From: Spirosoma foliorum
GTDB lineage: Bacteria > Bacteroidota > Bacteroidia > Cytophagales > Spirosomataceae
Direction of reading: 5' to 3'
DNA: 64,000 nt
Assembly (NCBI RefSeq): GCF_014117325.1
Contig: NZ_CP059732.1
Coordinates: 2,679,001-2,743,000 of the forward strand
Part shown: positions 37,968 to 47,540 of the stretch, piece by piece
How the letters are laid out: each line of letters begins with the position of its first letter
Position numbering within the stretch: position 1 is the stretch's first letter
The notes under the pieces: model-generated
Databases searched by the model: none
The model's input: only the letters and a program-made list of their open reading frames with translations
What the model was told of the DNA's origin: nothing
Translations under genes and position numbers: made by a program

Positions 37968-38170
37968 TAGCGGCACACTGAATTTGTCAGATTTGTGTAA
38001 TACTCCTGTTCAAATTGTTCAGGGCTTTGATAGCCCAGCGACGAATGCTTTCTCTGCCTATTATAATAGATCTCAATGTAGTCGAAGATCTCAGTATGTG
38101 CATCTTCAATGCTCAGAAATACTCAGCCTTCAGGAGGCCGCTTCGGCCTTTAGATTTGAGCCGTTGCACG
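37968..38170 (-). pseudogene. IS3-family transposase C-terminal fragment
   Basis: The minus strand reads [20 protein letters not shown], then [13 protein letters not shown], ending with a stop near 37968. This is the conserved tail of IS3-family OrfB. Upstream the frame is broken, and nothing else of the element remains. Confidence 0.75.
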
Positions 38171-38321
38171 ATTCCAAGATGAGTCATGTAACTTGATGCT
38201 ACTCACAAAGGGTGAGCGACCAACCCCAGCAGAGATACCTTAACGCTTCGGCAAGGCTCGCGACCTATGGACCGATTAAAGATTCTGCTGGGATTTTAGA
38301 CTTTATCTTCATAGGACTTAC

Positions 38322-38605
38322 GCAAAGACTACTGGGGGATTGACTAACTCTTGACGAAGATAGCTATCCAATAAACCTTGCTTGAGTTGATAAACCGTTT
38401 TCTTTGTTTGATAGGCCAATTGCTTAATACGTAACCAGGTCAAATTGGCCAACCCAAGATGATTGCGCTGACTACGACCCAGTCGACATTGACAGCATTC
38501 AAGGCCTGTGATTTGCTTATCTTCTCGATGAAACTGCTCGACCGTCCAGCGAATACCGCCGGGCGACGCTTCGCTTTTTTCTTCAGCGGCACGGCCGTCC
38601 TGTTG
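38322..38605 (-). pseudogene. IS4/IS701-type transposase C-terminal fragment
   Basis: The minus strand reads RWTVEQFHREDKQITGLECC, then QCRLGRSQRNHLGLANL and LRIKQLAYQTKKTVYQLKQGLL. This is the C-terminal part of a DDE transposase. It joins directly to an IS3 terminus near 38606, a chimeric junction of two elements. Confidence 0.65.
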
Positions 38606-38654
38606 TGATATGGTCCAAAAAATCTGGACACGAAACTTTTTAACTTCGTGTACC

Positions 38655-38790
38655 ATGAACCAATCCAAACTACCCAAACGAAAGTATACCGCTGAGTTCA
38701 AAGCTGATGTGCTACGGCTAGTTGCCAATGGTGAACCCATCATGGCCGTAGCCCGTAAAATGGGCATCAGTGATAGCCTTCCGGGTGTCT
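38655..38790 (+). pseudogene. IS3-family OrfA N-terminal fragment
   Basis: From the ATG at 38655 the frame reads MNQSKLPKRKYTAEFKADVL, then RLVANGEPIMAVARKMGISDS: the helix-turn-helix start of IS3 OrfA. An IS end-like sequence (ggtccaaaaaatctggaca) lies just upstream. The frame diverges after about 45 residues. Confidence 0.7.
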
Positions 38791-38894
38791 CAAGATATTT
38801 AGGCAACCGCTCAATAAGTAATTTTTAATTTGCTTTTAATTCAAGTAGCTTGCAATGTATTGTAAATCAGTGAATTACTATCCGTTTGAAAACA

Positions 38895-39065
38895 ATGCCC
38901 GCACCATCAAAGAACATTAATCCGCACGATACGAATGACCCCAAAGATCAATTCCAACAACTATTACTTGACTATATTCGAGCGGTTGACCACCGTTACG
39001 AAGCGAATAAATCGGTTCATATTGCGGTGAAAAGCTTAGAAAAAAACGTTCAGAAGCCACAGTAA
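38895..39065 (+). CDS. Small hypothetical protein (56 aa)
   Basis: A 56-residue frame starting MPAPSKNINPHDTNDPKD is followed by an amphipathic helix (FQQLLLDYIRAVDHRYEANK). The composition is protein-like. It lies in a short gene-poor stretch between IS debris and another small gene. No family is recognised. Confidence 0.45.
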   Translation: MPAPSKNINPHDTNDPKDQFQQLLLDYIRAVDHRYEANKSVHIAVKSLEKNVQKPQ

Positions 39066-39228
39066 TTCTGGATACTTATGACCAGGATGGGTAAGTCCGT
39101 AAAAGCGTATTGCGCTTATAATTTACCCGAGTTCAGATAAGCCTGTAGAAGGCTCCAGGTTCAAGTAGCCTGTTAAGCCTAAAATCAAGTCGTACCTTCC
39201 TCTTTTTATTATCACTAATTTGCAAGTA

Positions 39229-39495
39229 ATGGAATCACCTTTGGGCAGTTTTGAGTATCGCCTGATGAACAGACTACTCGTTTCAATTCCGACAATGATT
39301 GTTTGTATTGAAAGTCATAGCCCCCATTTCCTCGGTTGTATCCTTACCACTTGGGATAAAGAGACTCAGACGCAGGTTGAGCTCAAGCTTCCGCTGAACG
39401 AACTACGCAACTGGGTAGCCGCGGAACCCCTTTATATTGCAAGGATAATCAAACACAGTAAGCAGGCTCATCGGGCGCTAAACGTAGAGTACTGA
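39229..39495 (+). CDS. Small hypothetical protein
   Basis: I prefer the ATG at 39229 (MESPLGSFEYRL, 88 residues) over 39220 because it fits the spacing to an AT-rich leader better. The protein has a beta-strand-rich middle (SIPTMIVCIESHSPHFLGCIL) and a helical C-terminus. The family is unknown. Confidence 0.5.
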   Translation: MESPLGSFEYRLMNRLLVSIPTMIVCIESHSPHFLGCILTTWDKETQTQVELKLPLNELRNWVAAEPLYIARIIKHSKQAHRALNVEY

Positions 39496-39668
39496 ATTAG
39501 CTCACTTTTGATAATTTTCTCCCTATTTTGCCCAACAATAATCAGTAAAATAGGGGTATTACTGATTGTACTTGTATAGCGGTGCAGGTTACGTTGCGGT
39601 GCATCTCATCAGATGCTTAACGGGGCATTGCCCTCAGGCTGTAGCCACTGTTTTAAATTGGCGCACAA

Positions 39669-40418
39669 TCACTTTAATTTCTCTCGTATACTTTCTCGAT
39701 AGCTGATGCCGATCGGAAGTTGCTGCTTATTCATAAACTCGACCATCGATCCGTGAACTGCGGAAATCGCATCCCGACGAACCAGAAAAGAGCGATGGAT
39801 ACGGATGAATTGATGAATCGGCAGGAGCTGTTCAATTTTATATAAGGCCAGGCGAACCACCAGGGTTTTACTTTGCAAATGAATTTTGACGTAATCTTTG
39901 AGGCTTTCGATAAATACGATGTCTTTCGTATTCAGATGTAAACGGGTTTTATTCACTGGAATCCAGATATAAGGATCAGTTGATGTTGGTGGTGAGTCCG
40001 TTTGGGGTAAGGAGGCTACTTGACTAGAGGAGGTTGGTAAGGCTGGGACATTTTCCTGTTGGGCATATACTTTATGGACAGCTCGTAAAAATCGCTCGAA
40101 CTGAATGGGCTTCAGCAAATAATCCGTCACATTATAATCAAAGCCACTAACGGCATATTGGGAATAGGCCGTCGTCAGTATAACCTGAGGGCGATGGGCC
40201 GTTAACATGTCTAATAAATTAAAACCTGTCACTTCAGGCATTTGTACATCCAGAAACAGTAAGTCAAGCTTTGTCTCATATAACGGCACCATAGCATCGA
40301 TAGCATTGCTATAGGTACCGACTAAATTCAGGAACGGTACACGAGCGATGAATCGTTCAAGTAGATTCCGAGCTAAGGGCTCATCATCGATCAGTAAACA
40401 GGTTATTGGTTTTTCCAT
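39669..40418 (-). CDS. LytTR-family response regulator
   Basis: This 249-residue protein has a receiver domain with acidic D11-D12 and phosphoacceptor D57 (LLFLDVQMPE). The LytTR DNA-binding domain includes IVFIESLKDYVKIHL and FIRIHRSFLVRRDAI. Its start overlaps the sensor kinase gene by 35 bp. It is very similar in layout to the pair at 28-29.6 kb. Confidence 0.92.
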   Translation of the reverse strand: MEKPITCLLIDDEPLARNLLERFIARVPFLNLVGTYSNAIDAMVPLYETKLDLLFLDVQMPEVTGFNLLDMLTAHRPQVILTTAYSQYAVSGFDYNVTDYLLKPIQFERFLRAVHKVYAQQENVPALPTSSSQVASLPQTDSPPTSTDPYIWIPVNKTRLHLNTKDIVFIESLKDYVKIHLQSKTLVVRLALYKIEQLLPIHQFIRIHRSFLVRRDAISAVHGSMVEFMNKQQLPIGISYRESIREKLK

Positions 40419-41583
40419 CGTGAGTAAGAAGTAATCGGACTGAAAAACGATCGGGTAAGTCCGTAATGACTAATTGATGTGTTTTCGGGTAGAGTAACTC
40501 CAAACGTCGTTTAATATTAGTCAAGCCAACTTGGTGGGTGAAGGCTGGACCTTTCATCGAAACATTAATCGAGTTGAGTAGCGGTTTACTATTCACAATG
40601 TCAAACTCTAATCTAGACTGGCTTGCCCGCAGGTTTATCCGTACCCAGGAGGCTCCAATCGTTGAATTGATGCCATGTTTAAAGGCATTTTCAACAAATG
40701 AAACCAGCAATAGGGGCGGAATCGGAAACGATGAATCGATTGCTCCAATTTGCAAGTCAATGCTGACGTGCTGATCATGACGAATTTTTTCCAATTCGAC
40801 ATAGGCATTGAGCGAGTCAACTTCTCGATATAATTGGATAAAATCCTTTTCAGTTTCGTAGAATGTATAGCGTAGGATATGGCTAAATTTAAGCAGTACA
40901 TCGGCGGCATACGCATCTTTTTCCTCGATAATCGAGTAAATATTATTCAGGGTATTAAAGACGAAATGGGGATTGATCTGGGCTCGTAATAAATTCAATT
41001 CGAGTTGGAGTGCCTGATTGCGGGCAATATAAATCTCTTTAATGACTTTCAGACAGATGGGCGCCAGCAACACACTGTAAACATAAATCCAGTTGTCAAA
41101 AAACTGCATCAGGCTGAAGGGCAATTGAAGGAAACTAGTTCGTTCAATTCGTTCCGTAAGCTGATCAAGTCGTGGATTATAACCCGCAAAATAGTGGCCA
41201 ATGCCTACTTGTAAATAGGCCCTGCCAAGCGAAATGCTCACGTGAAGAAGTAGTAAATGACCCGCGACGATTAACCAGGAACTAGTAATGGCTGCCGGAA
41301 TTATCTTACGGGTAATCCAATAGTAGGCGATTACCTGTACCACGATATTACTCCCTCCAAGCCAAAGGGAAATTGTCAGGTTCGCTTCATGTCGATTAAG
41401 ACCCGCATTGTGTAGAAATTGCCAGAAAACCCAGGACATGAGTGCCCAGGCAATTGACCAGCCGAGCAGATATAGTAGCCATTTCTTCCACTTAAACTGG
41501 GAAAGCCTTGTTGGGCCAATCGTGGTTCGAAGATGACTAAGCTGGCTGGCTACTTGGTGAATGAGGCTTATAGGTAGGCGCAT
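40384..41583 (-). CDS. LytS-type sensor histidine kinase
   Basis: This 399-residue protein has about four transmembrane helices between residues 32 and 185, then a His_kinase domain with H206 in AQINPHFVFNTLNNIYS. An ATP-binding VSFVENAFKHGINS lies near residue 300. It is divergently oriented to a 1397-residue secreted protein 330 bp away, which the pair may regulate. Confidence 0.9.
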   Translation of the reverse strand: MRLPISLIHQVASQLSHLRTTIGPTRLSQFKWKKWLLYLLGWSIAWALMSWVFWQFLHNAGLNRHEANLTISLWLGGSNIVVQVIAYYWITRKIIPAAITSSWLIVAGHLLLLHVSISLGRAYLQVGIGHYFAGYNPRLDQLTERIERTSFLQLPFSLMQFFDNWIYVYSVLLAPICLKVIKEIYIARNQALQLELNLLRAQINPHFVFNTLNNIYSIIEEKDAYAADVLLKFSHILRYTFYETEKDFIQLYREVDSLNAYVELEKIRHDQHVSIDLQIGAIDSSFPIPPLLLVSFVENAFKHGINSTIGASWVRINLRASQSRLEFDIVNSKPLLNSINVSMKGPAFTHQVGLTNIKRRLELLYPKTHQLVITDLPDRFSVRLLLTHDGKTNNLFTDR

Positions 41584-41913
41584 GAAACATAAGAAAGCCT
41601 ATTTTATTGAATCAAATCAATCATTAGTTCTACTTATATTATTTTGACCCTTAAGTACTGGATTCTTTTTTGATTTCCAGCACTTCTGCGACAGATTTCA
41701 TTCGTCGCGACCAGCTAGTTATCTAGCTACGACAACGACCTATTGGTCGCAAAAAATTGCTTCCTTTTCCCGACTAGCCGTTCTTTCGGACCGCTACGTT
41801 GACTGCCGCCAGGCTGAATCGCAATCGTCTGAATTTTACTGTTTTAGTTTTAGCGAAGAGCTAGCAAATGTCGATGTAACCTGACTACTTTTCACCGTTA
41901 AACCCAATTAGTT
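41584..41913. other. Divergent intergenic region
   Basis: This 330-bp region lies between the sensor kinase (minus) and the large secreted protein (plus) and contains both promoters. I see no gene and no strong repeat in it. Confidence 0.5.
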
Positions 41914-44900
41914 ATGAAGAAGACTTTACTACCGAAGCCAGGGAGCCACTGGCTTGGTTTATTGCTGACGCTGGCGTTATTACTAACGTATGGAAGCCAG
42001 GCTCGACTACGAGTTGACGATCCGACGCTTCGTCCTGGGCTTAAGTCAATTCCGGATAAACCTTCCGGAGCAGTCTTTAAAACTAAACCGCGTCGGACGA
42101 AGCGTCAACAGGTTCCGGTGAGCAATGACCCCATCCGCTTTACCTTACAAGCTAGTAAGCGTCAGCTGACTGTAGGCGAAGAGGTTGAGCTGACCGTTAC
42201 AGCACAATTAATGACTATCTCGCCTAATTTGATGTTTTTCCTGCCGGGCTCGAATGCCTATACGTTGAAATTGCTTACGCCCAGTGGTTTCCAATCGACC
42301 GGTGGTGATTTTAGTGAGTATGTGAGGGGAGAACTGACCGCTCCCGCAACTACCGTGGCTACTTATCACCTGAGGGGTTTCTTTAGCTCGCCTAGCGAGG
42401 GGGAGATGTTTCGATTGCTGCGGGGTGACGGACAAGCCAATAGCCAGAGTTTGTACGAAGAGAAGGCGCGTTTACAATTAGTCGTTCAGGCGGAAACGAA
42501 GGGGGCTGCTCGCTTGGATGACCCCTGTTCTGGGATTAGTTTATCGGCTCAGGCGAGTCCAGCCACAATAAGTGGCGGAGGCTCGGTGACCTTATCGGCC
42601 AGTTGTTCGGGCTGTAGCAGTGGTGGAGGTAGCTTCCTTTATACCTCCAACTTTGATGGACAGGTGCCCAATACCAGTTTTCAGTCCGATTACAGCGATC
42701 AGGTCAAAGTAATTGCCAATGCCCAGAATGGCACCGATACTTACTATTGTTCGGTGACGGACCGTTCTGGCGCGGGAGGCAGCTTGCTGCGTTTCAATGG
42801 GGAGTCCACCGGACGTATCTGGGAGAAGAGTCTGAACGTGGTCAGTGGCACTACCTACAGCTTCAGCGTATGGGTTCAGCCCATCTATAATGGCAGTGTA
42901 GCCAGTGGGGCTACCCAACAGTCCTTGCAGCTCAAAGCGAATGGCGTGGTGCTGGCCAGTCCGACCTTTGGAGCATCAAACCCAGGTTGCAGTGGTGGCT
43001 GGGTTCAGTTAAGTGGGAGCTGGACGGCCACCACGTCGGGTAGTGTTCCGTTCACGATTCAGGTGCCAACTGGCAGCAGTTGGCAACAGGCGTTTGTGCT
43101 GGATGATATTCAGATTAATAGTAGTGGTGGCGGAAGTTCGGCCAGCTATAGTTGGCAAGCGCTGGAAACGGGCAGTAACATTGCCAGTAGCAACAATGCC
43201 ACCACGACTGTGACAGTACCAACTTCAGTGGGTACCTATCATTACCGGGTGACGCTCTCCTCGGGCAGCTGCACTACCGCTCAGGATGTTACCGTGGCAG
43301 TGACTGGAACTAGTTCCTGTTCTGGGATTAGTTTATCGGCTCAGGCGAGTCCAGCCACAATAAGTGGCGGAGGCTCGGTGACCTTATCGGCCAGTTGTTC
43401 GGGCTGTAGCAGTGGTGGAGGTAGCTTCCTTTACACCACCAACTTTGATGGACAGGTGCCCAATACCAGTTTTCAGTCCGATTACAGCGATCAGGTCAAA
43501 GTAATTGCCAATGCCCAGAATGGCACCGATACTTACTATTGTTCGGTGACGGACCGTTCTGGCGCGGGAGGCAGCTTGCTGCGTTTCAATGGGGAGTCCA
43601 CCGGACGTATCTGGGAGAAGAGTCTGAACGTGGTCAGTGGCACTACCTACAGCTTCAGCGTATGGGTTCAGCCCATCTATAATGGCAGTGTAGCCAGTGG
43701 GGCTACCCAACAGTCCTTGCAGCTCAAAGCGAATGGCGTGGTGCTGGCCAGTCCGACCTTTGGAGCATCAAACCCAGGTTGCAGTGGTGGCTGGGTTCAG
43801 TTAAGTGGGAGCTGGACGGCCACCACGTCGGGTAGTGTTCCGTTCACGATTCAGGTGCCAACTGGCAGCAGTTGGCAGCAGGCGTTTGTGTTGGATGATA
43901 TTCAGATCAACAGTAATGGTGGAGGAAGTTCCGCCAGCTACAGTTGGCAGGCGCTGGAATCGGGCAGCAGCATTGCCAGTAGCAACAGCGCCACCACGAC
44001 CGTTACGGTACCAACTTCAGCGGGCACCTATCATTACCGGGTGACGCTCACCTCGGGCAGCTGCACCACCGCTCAGGATGTTACCGTGGCCACCAGTGTT
44101 CCATGTAATTTTACGCCTACAGCTAGTGTTACTAATGCTGCGCCTGCTTGTGGCAGTACGGTGTCTTTAAGTGCTTCGTGTACGGGTTCGGACTGTAGTG
44201 GCGTAACGTATGCCTGGACGGGTCCCAATGGGTTTACTCAGAGTGGGCAGTCGGTTAGCGCAACTGTGCCGACGGGTAGCGGTAGTTACAACTATACGAT
44301 CACGCTATCTAAATCGAATTGTAGTAGTACGACTGCTACCGTTGCTATAAGCACTAATTGTAGTAGTACGACCACCACGCCCCATTTTTATGTCGGGCGG
44401 TCAATTGCAAGTGTCTTCGACCCGGAGTTGTATCAACTAAATGGCGATTGGTATATTCGAGATAAGGTAACTGCCGCTACTTATACCGATGATCGACCCC
44501 GTCGTTATCAGATCAATCGAGCCCATGTGGCCGTGGGTTCATTAAACGGCTATAAGCTCGGGCAACGAGGAGGACGCTATATTATTGAAATGACCCGGTG
44601 GCGAGGTAATAGTTATGATAAAGATGCGAACGGAAACTTTATCAATGGAATGGAAGCCTTCCGAATGGAGTTTATCCTGCCCGGATCTATGGATGAGGTC
44701 GGGGCTATTCAAACACCATCGTCGTTCGTACCTTCAGAAAACTACATTGATAATAGTGTAGCTATGATTCCAGCCCATGATACCTTAACGGGTAAGATAA
44801 CGGCTAAAGTGAAGTATAATATGGCTCATACGGATGTCCAACTCTATGGCCTGGGGGCTAATTATTTGAGCCGCAATGCTTCAGAAACTAACCCGAATAA

Positions 44901-46107
44901 AATTCAGATTATTACGGGTTCCCCATGGGATGATGGTGGGCCGAATTCGCTAACACGCCAGCAATTTAATCAACTATCGGATGACTATATCAAAACGATG
45001 GCTCAACAACAAGGGGTAACCGCCCTGTATTTTACTGATTTTGAGACAGAAAATAAAGGCTGGTCGGACGTTGCGCTTAGTGGCGATAACGACGCTACGA
45101 TCCGAAAACTATACACCTATCATGAAGCCCTGATTGCTTCACACCCAGGTCGACTGATCACGGACTATTACCGGTACCTGGTAAATAACAAAGGATTTCC
45201 CGATTCAGGCGATGGGCGCCCTAATCCTCTCGAGCAGCGTTATAAAGACCATTATACCAATCCTAATGGTGCCATTCAGGAGGCTTATCGACCGTTTAAC
45301 CGGGAGAATGGCACAACGGTTAGCGCCCGGAACTTGTACACGGTATGGCTGGTGGATAACTATGGCAGGCAGGCCTATGATCCCGATAACCAATATGAAC
45401 TCTACCGACTTTATTCAACCGTTCACGATAGTCGCATCAGTCGTAAATTAGTTTCGAGTACGCAGAAAATCATTTCGTATGCCTGGGCTGGAACCGATCA
45501 AGACATAGGCTATACGCTCAAGCGTGAAATTCCGGGCAAAGGCTGGGTAGGGAATTATGCACGTCGGTATAAATCGGCTGCTACAGTAGAAGCCGAGACG
45601 TACATTGGTTATTTGATAAACGATGGGTATATACCCTTTCACGACCAGCGCAGCTCAAGTAATAATCCTGAAAATGCCTGCTTCTGGGGTGACGATTCAG
45701 ATTCCTGGGACCCAATAGGTAATGCTCAATCTCCTCTTGGAGACCATGCAAATTGTTATCCTCGTGAACCCCAATATTATAACGAGCATGTTAATTTGGC
45801 GGAGTATAAACTTTCTCAGGTCAACGATATTTTAAATGGAGGTTATGCTGAAGATGCGCAGTTTAGTTTAGATGGTGGCACCACCTGGTTAAATACCGAA
45901 GGGGAGACGGCTATTCTGTATCGGGCCTCTAACAAGCAGCACATTGTCCTGAAGAAAGTAGTGGGTAATCAGGCTTTTGTGATGGCGGTTAATCCATTTG
46001 CCGGAGAAGCTGATAAATTCACGTTAACGGTTCAATTGGCTAATGGTTGGACCGACACCATTACAACCACTGGTAAGTGGCCCACATTAAAAAGGTTCAG
46101 CCATTGA
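41914..46107 (+). CDS. Large secreted multidomain protein, probable carbohydrate-active
   Basis: This 1397-residue protein starts with a signal peptide (SHWLGLLLTLALLLTYGSQA). A beta-rich domain follows (residues about 50-200). Next come two near-identical 264-residue repeats (about 205-732), each with an Ig-like segment and a carbohydrate-binding jelly-roll-like segment (TTYSFSVWVQPIYNGS, WQQAFVLDDIQIN). A PKD/Ig-like module then precedes a C-terminal domain of about 560 residues (FYVGRSIASVFDPELYQLNG to the end). In the latter, YFTDFETENKGW and similar strand-end acids suggest a TIM-barrel-like fold such as a glycoside hydrolase. No T9SS sorting domain is seen. A LytTR pair is divergently encoded upstream. 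Confidence 0.72.
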   Translation: MKKTLLPKPGSHWLGLLLTLALLLTYGSQARLRVDDPTLRPGLKSIPDKPSGAVFKTKPRRTKRQQVPVSNDPIRFTLQASKRQLTVGEEVELTVTAQLMTISPNLMFFLPGSNAYTLKLLTPSGFQSTGGDFSEYVRGELTAPATTVATYHLRGFFSSPSEGEMFRLLRGDGQANSQSLYEEKARLQLVVQAETKGAARLDDPCSGISLSAQASPATISGGGSVTLSASCSGCSSGGGSFLYTSNFDGQVPNTSFQSDYSDQVKVIANAQNGTDTYYCSVTDRSGAGGSLLRFNGESTGRIWEKSLNVVSGTTYSFSVWVQPIYNGSVASGATQQSLQLKANGVVLASPTFGASNPGCSGGWVQLSGSWTATTSGSVPFTIQVPTGSSWQQAFVLDDIQINSSGGGSSASYSWQALETGSNIASSNNATTTVTVPTSVGTYHYRVTLSSGSCTTAQDVTVAVTGTSSCSGISLSAQASPATISGGGSVTLSASCSGCSSGGGSFLYTTNFDGQVPNTSFQSDYSDQVKVIANAQNGTDTYYCSVTDRSGAGGSLLRFNGESTGRIWEKSLNVVSGTTYSFSVWVQPIYNGSVASGATQQSLQLKANGVVLASPTFGASNPGCSGGWVQLSGSWTATTSGSVPFTIQVPTGSSWQQAFVLDDIQINSNGGGSSASYSWQALESGSSIASSNSATTTVTVPTSAGTYHYRVTLTSGSCTTAQDVTVATSVPCNFTPTASVTNAAPACGSTVSLSASCTGSDCSGVTYAWTGPNGFTQSGQSVSATVPTGSGSYNYTITLSKSNCSSTTATVAISTNCSSTTTTPHFYVGRSIASVFDPELYQLNGDWYIRDKVTAATYTDDRPRRYQINRAHVAVGSLNGYKLGQRGGRYIIEMTRWRGNSYDKDANGNFINGMEAFRMEFILPGSMDEVGAIQTPSSFVPSENYIDNSVAMIPAHDTLTGKITAKVKYNMAHTDVQLYGLGANYLSRNASETNPNKIQIITGSPWDDGGPNSLTRQQFNQLSDDYIKTMAQQQGVTALYFTDFETENKGWSDVALSGDNDATIRKLYTYHEALIASHPGRLITDYYRYLVNNKGFPDSGDGRPNPLEQRYKDHYTNPNGAIQEAYRPFNRENGTTVSARNLYTVWLVDNYGRQAYDPDNQYELYRLYSTVHDSRISRKLVSSTQKIISYAWAGTDQDIGYTLKREIPGKGWVGNYARRYKSAATVEAETYIGYLINDGYIPFHDQRSSSNNPENACFWGDDSDSWDPIGNAQSPLGDHANCYPREPQYYNEHVNLAEYKLSQVNDILNGGYAEDAQFSLDGGTTWLNTEGETAILYRASNKQHIVLKKVVGNQAFVMAVNPFAGEADKFTLTVQLANGWTDTITTTGKWPTLKRFSH
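42526..43317 (+). repeat. 792-bp in-frame repeat, copy 1
   Basis: This unit is nearly identical at the nucleotide level to 43318-44088. The exact 792-bp period equals 264 codons, so frame is preserved. Confidence 0.95.
43318..44088 (+). repeat. 792-bp in-frame repeat, copy 2
   Basis: The second copy has only scattered differences at first (for example tccaac to accaac near its start) and more toward its 3' third. This suggests recent duplication or gene conversion. Confidence 0.95.
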
Positions 46108-46153
46108 CCATTCTGGCCGTAGCCATTGAGATTAGCGTATCTGTAAAGTTACT

Positions 46154-46197
46154 AAGCGTAGTCATGCCTCTTATGAAAAGGAAGCGTGACTACGCTT
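46154..46197 (+). terminator. Rho-independent-like terminator
   Basis: The arms at 46154-46167 and 46184-46197 pair over 14 bp with one wobble, 47 bp after the secreted protein stop. The T-tract is short. Confidence 0.6.
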
Positions 46198-46274
46198 TCT
46201 AGCCAAAGGCTAGGAAGGTGGTGCTCCCCAACCTTTGGACAGTTAGCGGGTCAATTTAAGAGAATGCCAGCCAA

Positions 46275-47103
46275 CTAAGGAATTGTATTTTTCATCCCTT
46301 TTATCCCTTCAATATACCACTGAGCTGGAGTTTGGTAATCCAGAGATTGGTGTTTACGACCATAATTATAAAAATGGAAGTACTTCGTTAAACCGCGTTC
46401 TAAAGCCAAACCGTCTGGGTAAGCGTGTAAATATACATGTTCGTATTTCACCGTTCGCCATAGCCGCTCGATAAAGATATTATCAATCGCTCGTCCTTTT
46501 CCATCCATACTGATTTGTATTTCAGCCGCTTTCAAAGGGGCTGAAATACGAGGACTGGTGAACTGACTACCTTGATCGGTCGGGGCCGCCTGCGCGGTTG
46601 AAAATCCGAGGCTTGCCCCAGTACTTAAGCGCGTCTTGTAAAGCGTCAATGCAAAAATCAACTTGCAACATATTCGACAACCGCCAACTCAGCACAAACC
46701 GGGTATACCAGTCGATGACGGCACACAAATACAAGAAGCCATTGGCCATGGGAATGTAGGTTATGTCCGTTGACCAAACATGGTTAGGCTTTTCAATGGC
46801 TACTCCACCTAACAGATAAGGGTAAATTTGATGCCCTTCAACAGGCTTAGACAAATTCGGTTTGTAATAGATCGCTTCCAAGCTCATCAACCGCATCAGC
46901 CGACGTACTCGTTTGAGATTGATAGGGTATTCGGTTGTGGTTAGCTCTTGCTGCATTCGGCGCACACCCAATTCAGGCCGGTCGGTAAAGAGTTTGTCGA
47001 TCCGTGCCATTAAGGCCAAGTTCGCTACTGATTCACCCACTGGCTGGTAATAGTAGCTAGCGCGAGGAATGTCCAATAACTCACACTGTTGGCTAATACT
47101 CAA
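46275..47103 (-). pseudogene. IS3-family OrfB transposase, disrupted by a 16-nt insertion
   Basis: The N-terminal part (47103-46600) has SISQQCELLDIPRASYYY and the rve start HVWSTDITYIPMANG. The C-terminal part has TDQGSQFTSPRIS and RAIDNIFIERLWRTVKYEHV up to 46275. They are separated by a GC-rich 16-nt insertion at 46581-46596 that shifts the frame exactly at the TDQGSQF catalytic motif. Without it the two parts join as IFN-TDQGSQF. Confidence 0.8.
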
Positions 47104-47109
47104 CTGATC

Positions 47110-47440
47110 ATTATCAGGCTCAATCAGGCGATGCCGGTCACTGACTAAGTCGTTCGTAATTTTTTTTGAGGAAGTCGTTTTCTACTTTCATTTGCCCAAT
47201 TTGTTGAAACAAGGGGGCTTCGATCTGCTCCCGTTCGTGCTCTGTCATAGACGGACTCACTGGCCCATTGAATAGGGTAGGTAAACCCTCTAAGGCTTGT
47301 TGTTTTCACTGAGCAATTTGGCTGGCATGAATACCAAATCGCTACTGAGTTGAGCCAGTATTTTGTGCACCTTTAAGGTTTCCAAGACGACTTTGGTCTT
47401 GAATTGGGCGTCGTGAACGCGCCGAGTTGCTTTGGCCATA
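47110..47440 (-). pseudogene. IS3-family OrfA remnant
   Basis: The minus strand starts MAKATRRVHDAQFKTKVVLE, then TLKVHKILAQLSSD, as in IS3/IS1400-like OrfA. Later stops and frame changes destroy the rest. Confidence 0.65.
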
Positions 47441-47540
47441 ATTGGACATTTTGTAGGTCTAAGTTATTGGTTTTACACTTATCGCTACTGTCCAAGTTTA
47501 GGAGAGCACTATAATGCACGGATCAATAAAAAATGCATAC

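Larger units (their letters stand above)
46221..47509 (-). mobile_element. IS3-family element, degraded
   Basis: Imperfect terminal inverted repeats gtgctccccaacctttggac (from 46221) and its counterpart ending at 47509 (actgtccaagtttaggagag) bound a 1289-bp element. It carries a broken OrfA (47110-47440) and a frameshifted OrfB. No target duplication is evident. The element abuts the 3' end of the AAA_13 gene. Confidence 0.75.

Noticed and set aside
42592..43710. Two identical 108-codon minus-strand frames
   Set aside because: They are duplicated only because they lie antisense to the 792-bp repeats of the secreted protein.
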